A DNA stretch of 64,000 bases from Poa pratensis (Eukaryota > Streptophyta > Magnoliopsida > Poales > Poaceae), in the NCBI GenBank assembly GCA_947311845.1, contig CAMZMU010000081.1:5966551-6030550 (forward strand), written 5' to 3'. This document shows, piece after piece, positions 57,502-64,000 of the stretch. Below the pieces are notes generated by a model. That model ran no database searches, was not told the origin of the DNA, and was given only the letters and a program-made list of their open reading frames with translations. The stretch's first letter is position 1, and every line of letters begins with the position of its first letter. Position numbers and translations under genes: made by a program.

Positions 57502-58840
57502 CTAGTGGGAATTGAGGGTTGTTTGGCGCAGCTTGCGCTCTTCAGAGAGCTTCCTGGCGAAGCGAGCGAGCGCCTGCTCATTGGTACCCTCATCGTCGAC
57601 GGACTCGTACTTCCCGGTGTCGATGTTCACCCTGGCCACCTTCTTCATGAGCAGCTTTTCGCCAATCTCGATCAGCGCCTCCATGTTCTCCTGGGTGGCG
57701 ACATCCACCGACGCGGTGTACCCAGTGAGTGAGTCGTCCTGGATGCGGAGGTAGTTCTTCTCAACTCGGAGAGCCTTGAAGAGGACGGCGGCGTGGATGT
57801 CGACCATGTCAGCGCTGGCGTGGGCGAACATGTCGATGAGAGGGTTGAAGCTGCCGTCGAAGAGCCACTGGCGGATGCCCCACTTGGCGCAGACCGGCGC
57901 GGTGTACTTCTCCGCCTGCTTGGCCGAGCCGGTACCGAGGGAGACGATGAGGTAGTTGCCGTACTCGGCGGGCTTGCCGTGGTTGAAGTCCGGGTTCCGG
58001 CACAGCACCTCCTTGGTGATGGTCGACATGGCGGCCATGGTGGGGTTGTTGGCTGCCACGCCGCCGTCGATAAGGTGGAACTCACGGTCGGGGAGCTTGC
58101 CCGATGGATCCTGGGTCTTGAAGAAGTGCGCGGGGAAGTAGGTGGGCGCCGCCGACGTGCTGATGCAGATGTCGGAGAGGTGGGCGTTCTTGAGCGGGTC
58201 CGCCTTGGCCTCGTACGTGTTGAAGATGACCGGCTGGAGGCGCTTGATGTCGAAGGTCGGCACGACGAGGTTGGTGACGGTGCTGGCGATGGTCACGTCG
58301 TTGGTGAGGCTCTTGATCTTGTCGTGCAGGAACTTGCCGTCGTACTTGGGGCCCATCACCGCGCCAAACACGTTCGACACCGGAGTCAGCAAACCGTAAC
58401 TCCCCTGCGGGAAAATCTTGGGCCCGTTCTCGAGGTAGAAGTTGTTGATCTCGTTGGCGGCAAAGAGAGGTCGTTTGTTCTTGCCCGGCGCCGCAAGCAT
58501 GGACGCCACGAGCGCGCCGGTGCTCGTCCCGGCGATCACGTCGAAGTAGTCCGCGATGCGCGCGTCAGGACCGTCCAGCTCCTGCAAAACACAGCACATG
58601 CCACAGCCAGTCCATCAATCTATCTACATAGGACGACGACGATGATATCAAGGCCAATCGATCAGCTTAAGAGAGACGTACTTGTAGCTTGGACTCGAGG
58701 CAGGCGAGGATGGTGGACGGGATGAGGCCGCGGATGCCGCCGCCGTCGATGCTCAGCACCGTGATGAGCTGCCCCTGGGACGGCGGCGGGCACGCCATCG
58801 GCGAGTCGGCGTTGCCGCAGCTGCACTTGCTATGCTCCAT
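57502..58840 (-). CDS. Patatin-like phospholipase (lipid acyl hydrolase), two exons
   Basis: Exons (minus): 58840-58682 and 58581-57502, one 100-bp GT-AG intron, 412 aa, the usual length of plant PLP2-type proteins. ATG at 58840 is chosen; an upstream in-frame GTG is ignored. Motifs: oxyanion glycine loop DGGGIRG (32-38), nucleophile elbow GTSTG with Ser73, and DGG with Asp225 ([11 protein letters not shown]), forming the Ser-Asp catalytic dyad. No signal peptide is evident ([10 protein letters not shown] start), fitting a cytosolic or membrane-associated enzyme that releases fatty acids from phospho- and galactolipids. In the family this relates to defence, storage or oxylipin supply. The last residues are polar. 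A TATA box lies about 50 bases upstream. The gene appears intact. Confidence 0.95.
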
Positions 58841-58890
58841 CCTACTGGCCCGCTCCACTCCGCTCTAGCTGTCGGTGTGGCCTTTTGAAT

Positions 58891-58898
58891 TTATAAGC
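58891..58898 (-). promoter_or_regulatory. TATA box of the patatin gene
   Basis: The minus strand reads GCTTATAAATTC, about 50 bases before the start codon, implying a short leader. Confidence 0.6.
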
Positions 58899-58899
58899 A

Positions 58900-59850
58900 A
58901 GACCTCGGATCAAAGACGACTTTTTTCCAATATTGGATCTCGTGATTTCTTTTTCGAACTAGAGGCTCGCCGAGCCATTTAAAAGGAAATTTGGCGTCAG
59001 TAAGATGTAAGATGGAATCTTCGATCGAGACTACTGACTGCACACTTTTTTTTTTGTTCGCGTGTGTGTCACGATTAATGAGCTGGAGTCCCTACTCGCC
59101 GGGGCTGGGCCAGTGGCTGAACTAGTATTATCACGGTCAAAGATGCAAAACGTCAGAGACACAATCATCGCTGATTTGGACATGCGGATAGTGCCTCATT
59201 TTTTTTGTGGGAACACGGGCAGTGCTTTCGATTTTGATTTTTTTTCTTTCTTTAAAGCACATTGATTTTGTTCCCAACTCCAAAACTAGACAAAAAGAAG
59301 AAACGGGAGAGAAATATGGGTATGCGTGTGTCTACTGTCATCGCCACTCCATCACCGGAGCAGGGCAAAACTTTTTGTAGTAGACAGTCGGGAAGTCGTC
59401 GTGCTAAGACCCCACAGGACCAGCACACCAGCAACCGTCGCCGATGAAGAGAAGCGTAGATCAGAAGGATCCAAACTGTAGACATACGAATGAAGACGAA
59501 CGAAGACCGGATCCCGCGAGATCCGCCGGAGACACACCTCCACATGCACTCTGACAACGCTAGACGCGCTGCTGGAACGGGGGCTAGACGGGGAGAACCT
59601 TATTCCATCTTCAGGGAGCCGCCGCCGCTTCATCTCCCTAAATAGGACACACAACCTAACCAAACACAAAAAATCATATGAGAACGGAGCCCTCCCGCCG
59701 GCAAGGATCGGGATCCACCGCGCCACCATGGACTAAGGCCACGGAGGCGAGATGGATTGGCGGCGGCGCCGGCAGGAGGCAGGAAAACCCTCGTCGCCTT
59801 GAGTCGCTAGCCCTCCTACGAAGCGTGTGTCTGGGTTGACTGGGAAAAAT
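58900..59850. other. Patatin upstream region and GC-rich repeat debris
   Basis: Bases 59340-59820 are GC-rich, with frames on minus (101 and 125 codons) of low-complexity arginine/serine-rich type that resemble dispersed grass repeat sequence rather than a gene. Nothing else is clear. Confidence 0.4.
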
Positions 59851-59854
59851 CTTA

Positions 59855-59926
59855 CTACCTCCGGTTGATAATAAGTATCACAATTATGAACTAAGGCTTG
59901 TGACACTTATTATGGATCGGAGTGAG
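59855..59926. mobile_element. Very short Stowaway MITE
   Basis: Ends CTACCTCCGGTTGATAATAAGT and ACTTATTATGGATCGGAGTGAG are inverted, with TA at 59853-59854 and 59927-59928. 72 bp. Confidence 0.8.
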
Positions 59927-60279
59927 TAGTATTTCTTCGACTTTGCAAGACTGCTCATACAAATCTGAAAATATGTTCACCCTGCAATACCACTTTTCAT
60001 CCAGTGTTATAAAACATAGTATTTTTTTCAATAACTAAAAGTCTCATTTCTTAGTTGACTTTGGGTCTTACTGGCTAGCACATGACGTGATGTGCTAGGC
60101 AACTAGGGTTCGACCCTATCTCTCTCTTAATAAAACGATTTTTTTGTTCCTCCTTCCATTGGCCTAGTTTTTTAGTTGACTTTACAAATATGTTCATATA
60201 TTGATTTAAAAGATGTTCACAATGTCTGTTGTAACAGTTCATTCATCTAATGCAAAAACGTGGTATTTATACTCCGAGG

Positions 60280-60560
60280 GCTCCTTTGATTCAAAGTAAT
60301 CTCATAACAAAGTTAGAGTATTTGATCCTGAGGAATTTTTCCTATGTGCGTCATTTGATTCGTATGATTAGAATTCTTAGATTTTTTTCATAGGATTGCA
60401 TTGCATTATGTTTTGAAACAAAATTTACATCCACTCAAACGGCATGCTACAGTTTCTTTGTTTTCATAGGATTGCATTGCACTATATTTTGAAGGAAAAT
60501 TAATCAAACCTCATATTTCTTAGAATTTTTTTCGTAGGAGTATGCGTGTGTTAGTGCGGC
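60280..60560. repeat. MITE-like region with internal direct repeats
   Basis: CATAGGATTGCATTGCA occurs at about 60401 and 60466, each followed by similar TATTTTGAA sequence. The start GGGCTCCTTTGATTC is typical of grass MITE remnants. Ends are not defined. Confidence 0.45.
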
Positions 60561-60579
60561 CATCCTTAAGCTAGCAATC

Positions 60580-62100
60580 TTTATCCGGCGATCGTGCACA
60601 GACCCAGCACCGTGTATTAAGGGTGCGATCTCAAGGAGGCTTGAATATCCACTTGAGATAATCCAAGCAACTTTAATTGCTTACCTCTTAAAGGGACTCC
60701 TTGCATTTGATATGGTGTTAGGCAGCTCGCATGGAAAGCAAGGTTTCATTGTTTTTGCACAAGGTGGATGGAGAGATTCTTGTACAGTACGTGCCAAGCG
60801 TATCTCCTAGCTGACTTTATGTGCCTGGACACTTGCTGAACGGAAAACACTGAATTTTATCTTTGTTGAAACTTGCTACAACAACTAGGAGCTAACTCGA
60901 GCAAATATGTAAATCACCATGGTTGATATAGCTTGACATGCATCTAGCGCTTCAATTTTCAAGAACCCCATGTCGAGTTGATATGTTGTTCAAAGTTCAA
61001 ACTCCTTCGTCAGACATCCATACAGGGCAGACCTTCAGAGCTTGGTGGCGCTGCAGCACCATCAGAGCGAGGTTCAGCAGAGGATACAACGTCAGCCGAT
61101 ACGGATAAGGAAGAAGACTCAACACGAAGTGTCAGCAGCTGGCACAGAACGATTTATAACTTGTGCTCTGTAGTCGGCTGGTCAGACTCAGACCTGGTGT
61201 TAGGCCGATCGAGTACATAGAAGCTTCTGTATAATTAGGAAATTTATTGTGGTCGCACATCAGACCCAATATGCAATTAGCCTAGTTGGTGATAAAAGAT
61301 TTTCTATAATATTGTATTTTATTCCCTACACATTTGTCGTGAAGCGATGGGTCGTATGTATGGTAGTTGGCAGCCATGTGGTTTCGTAAGCTTCTAGCAA
61401 AAGAAACTTGATTTCTTAGTACTACTAAATTTTGTATGCATATCCGTGCAATTCCAGCTCTGATCTTTTACATTATTGTGCTCGGTCGCATGTGTGTTGC
61501 ATATTTTTATGTCCCACCGGATCAACGTAATTTGTTTCGAATGATAGCCTGTCAACATATTGATATTTGCAAAATGTCTGGTCTTAGGCCGGTTTCCCGT
61601 TAATTAACCGGCCAACTGCCACTTCTTATTAATTAATGAAAATGGCAATTTTTTTTGTAAAATGATCTACCTAAGGAACTAGCAGTAGGTTCCTCGTGAA
61701 CATAGTGTGATCAACTAATCAGCTTCATGTGAAGGAACCAATCCGATGATGAAGATGCGGTGTTGTGAGGTAAATAAGGTGTCAGGAGTGCATGATATGC
61801 ATGCACCGACAGAGATAAACAAAAAATAGATGCTAAACCAAATTGTCCATTATGTTAGCTGCATATGGGAGATGCTCTTAGAGTACATTCTATGATTGCA
61901 ATCTTTATAACACCTTTATCCCCTTGGTAGTGGCAGTAGCTCAGCTGTCTTAGGTAGGCTGGCTAGCTAACCAAGTTATCTGAAGTATACTTAAGCACAG
62001 TGCAGAGCCAGCAATAATATCTACCTTCTCTATCTCAACCACATGATTGCTTGCTTTTCTTTTTTTGATTATTACCGGCTTAATTAGGATAAGTCATAAG
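60580..62100. other. Intergenic DNA with a small unrecognised frame
   Basis: A plus frame at 60978-61220 (80 codons; serine- and acid-rich, ends SDSDLVLGRSST) could be a terminal exon of something but has no recognised domain. The remainder is AT-rich. Confidence 0.3.
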
Positions 62101-62616
62101 AGGATATGGTTAAAATGGTCACCATTAGCGAACGCCAAACAGCCGTACAACGCTTACGAAACATGCATTTGAACGATCGAGAGACTATACTGCATAAAAT
62201 CGGTACCACATATGAACAGATCACGAAGAATATGCGTACGTATGTATATGTATGTGCCGTCTATGTGTCGTGTGTGAACCTGGGCCAGCAGCTTATCTTT
62301 TGGAAACACTTTCGTTCGTACGGTCAAATCAATTAACATGATATGACCTGTTGTGATACACTCCAACAGTCGGCGTGTTCTAATAAAGTGGCAGACACAC
62401 CGGTCCGGTGGCACCTTTTACACGAGTGCAAGGTCTTTTATTCTTCACACTTAATCATAACCAGCCACGTATATACAATACGTATTTAACAATGGTTGTA
62501 ATGATCCATGCGACGATTCCTGTCATGTTCAAACACATTATTTTGTGTGTACACATGTATACACATTTTTATTTTTTGGGATAGCTCGAGCTTCCTACAC
62601 TCATTTCCAAGCAAAA
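62101..62616 (+). repeat. Direct repeat of about 515 bp, copy 1
   Basis: Starts AGGATATGGTTAAAATGGTC and ends CTCATTTCCAAGCAA. It matches 63303-63816 at high identity with small indels and contains ACACACCGGTCCGGTGG. Short frames at the same place in both copies (ending FRxYGQIN) are conserved only because the DNA is duplicated. Confidence 0.88.
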
Positions 62617-63277
62617 TTTAACCGATCGTCCGAGAACGGTTGTTTAGCTTTGCCTTTTCTACTAGTGATCTTTTTTCTAGAAGGGTATCATAGTGATCTT
62701 GAAAATGAGACTGTTTTGAAAGTAATTCGACGTTAGTTTTTTACAACTCTATATCCTTTTTCTTTCTTGACGCCATGTCTTTACGCCCTATAGGTGCACT
62801 ACCGTAATTGCTACTCTCCTTTTACCATCTTTGTTTGATGGGTGCAATGGCGGTTTGTCAGAGTTGCGATGTCAGTGTATTTTAATATGCTAGACATGTA
62901 GATATTATTGTGTAAAATTAAATAAGGTAAGAGGGTCTTGTAAAAGTTATTATGCCACTTGCCCTACACCTTTGCATGTAGCATCGCCACCGGATGGGTG
63001 TATGAACTTTTGCGCCTCCACCTGCTCCAAATGATATTCTTTGTACTATATCTTGTGGCTAATAGATGTATAACGTATTGGTCCAAGCGCCACATTTTTT
63101 TTACTTTATTGTGATCACAATGCTCTAATTTCTATCCTCACAATGGATTTTGTTTTGTTTCATGTGTTGTATGTTACCGCTTACCACTCTAGTGACCATA
63201 TGTCATGTGCCTAACCACATAACGTCAAAACAGAAAAGGCAACTCGAGAACCAATTAAAAGAAGAGGAAATTGTATA
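62617..63277. other. Spacer between the two repeat copies
   Basis: AT-rich, no gene recognised; ends at the inverted arm beginning 63278. Confidence 0.45.
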
Positions 63278-63323
63278 TGACCCTTTTAACCATATCCTGT
63301 CAAGGATATGGTTAAAAGGGTCA
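63278..63323. repeat. Perfect inverted repeat (21-bp arms, 4-base loop)
   Basis: Arms 63278-63298 and 63303-63323 are exactly complementary; the loop is GTCA. The right arm is the first 21 bases of repeat copy 2. Confidence 0.92.
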
Positions 63324-63816
63324 CCATGCATGCGCTGCTGCGTCACACCTAGCGAACGCCAAACAGCCGTACAACGGTTACGACATGCATTTGAACGAGA
63401 GACTATGAACAAATCACGAAGAATATGCGTACGTATATATGTATGTGCCGTGTACGTGTCATGTGTGAACCTGGGCCAACAGCTTATCTTTTGGAAACAC
63501 TTTCGTCAGTACGGTCAAATCAATTAACATGATATGACCTGTTGTGATACTTGTCACTCCAACAGTTGGCATGTTCTAATTTCTAAAGCGGCAGACACAC
63601 CGGTCCGGTGGCACCTTTTACACGAGTGCAAGTTCTTTAATTCTTCACGCTTAATAATGACCAGCCACGTATATACAATACCTATTTAACAATGGTTGTA
63701 ATGATCCATGCGTTAATTCCTGTCATGTTCAAACACATTATTTTGTGTGTGCACGTGTATACACATTTTTCTTTTTTGGGATAGCTCGAGCTTCCTACAC
63801 TCATTTCCATGCAATT
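63303..63816 (+). repeat. Direct repeat of about 515 bp, copy 2
   Basis: Second copy of 62101-62616, offset about 1.2 kb. It has an extra ATGCGCTGCTGCGTCACACC-type insert near its start and a few other small indels. Confidence 0.88.
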
Positions 63817-64000
63817 TTTTTCAAATATGAAGCATTTCCGAAAATGAACATTTTTCAAAATTTGAGAAAATAAAAAACAGAAAAAAGGAAATCAGTAAAA
63901 ATAAATTCAAAAAATAAGAAACAGAAACAAAAAAATAAAACAGGAAAAAGAAAAGGGAGCGACTATGTGTAAGGCGCCCTACATTTGGCGATTCCGTAAG
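63817..64000. other. A-rich stretch at the window end
   Basis: AAAT- and GAAAAA-rich DNA like that near 55640-55690, followed by GGCGCCCTACA. Probably part of a repeat that continues outside. Confidence 0.4.

Noticed and set aside
57793..58725. 310-codon frame on the plus strand
   Set aside because: It is antisense to the patatin exons and arises from their GC-rich third positions; the minus frame has catalytic motifs and splice sites.
58841..58858. Upstream start of the patatin gene
   Set aside because: The in-frame codon at 58856-58858 is GTG; the first ATG is at 58838-58840 and gives the normal family start.

Overview
The window is nuclear DNA from a grass, most likely a Pooideae/Triticeae-type genome (wheat, barley or a relative). 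Evidence: genes with GT-AG introns and grass-like GC-rich first exons; Stowaway (TA target duplication) and Tourist (TTA) MITEs; a tRNA-derived SINE; an LTR family starting TGATACGTCC and ending in TTGTGGGTTATCA with a tRNA-Asp primer site; and heavy nesting of copia and gypsy elements. No bacterial, organellar or CRISPR features were seen.

Four protein genes and one snRNA locus are supported. (1) 1-1745, minus: 5' part of a phosphatidate phosphatase (PAH/lipin). (2) 20644-20789, plus: a rearranged U6 snRNA locus with a good Pol III promoter but a duplicated 3' domain and internal T-runs. (3) 21427-25846, minus: a seven-exon DUF829/TMEM53-like alpha/beta-hydrolase (407 aa). (4) 35517-36187, minus: a three-exon KRP/ICK cyclin-dependent-kinase inhibitor (156 aa). 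(5) 57502-58840, minus: a two-exon patatin-like phospholipase (412 aa). All four protein genes are on the minus strand; they are unrelated in function and form no operon or cluster.

Most of the rest is mobile DNA. Left block: a Stowaway next to PAH, a Helitron (2930-4666), then a copia element (5389-19117) that carries a gypsy-type non-coding element (5645-14167), which itself carries a solo LTR (8881-10609). Each of these three levels is flanked by a 5-bp target duplication. The copia element is a recombination chimera: a 1.95-kb segment (gag tail plus LTR 3' part) occurs twice. Middle block: the U6 locus, the DUF829 gene with a 390-bp solo LTR inside intron 6, a LINE tail, a duplicated Stowaway, a retroposon with a 17-bp target duplication, and a SINE. 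Around KRP: a hAT MITE with an 8-bp duplication and a second Helitron (36828-40154), split by a solo LTR of the same family as 8881-10609. Right block: Mutator-like MITEs, a 278-bp SMART/TRIM-type mini-retrotransposon, and a 10.3-kb copia element (42455-52722) with a decayed pol and an extra ORF between pol and the 3' LTR. Then come Tourist and Stowaway MITEs, the patatin gene, and a 515-bp direct duplication whose second copy starts in a perfect 21-bp-arm hairpin.

The most interesting items are the altered U6 locus, the chimeric copia element, the extra ORF in the second copia element, the solo LTR close to a splice donor, and the hairpin-bounded duplication. No wholly new multi-gene system was found. 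Exon boundaries were read by eye from splice signals and family conservation; element boundaries rest on visible termini and target duplications.
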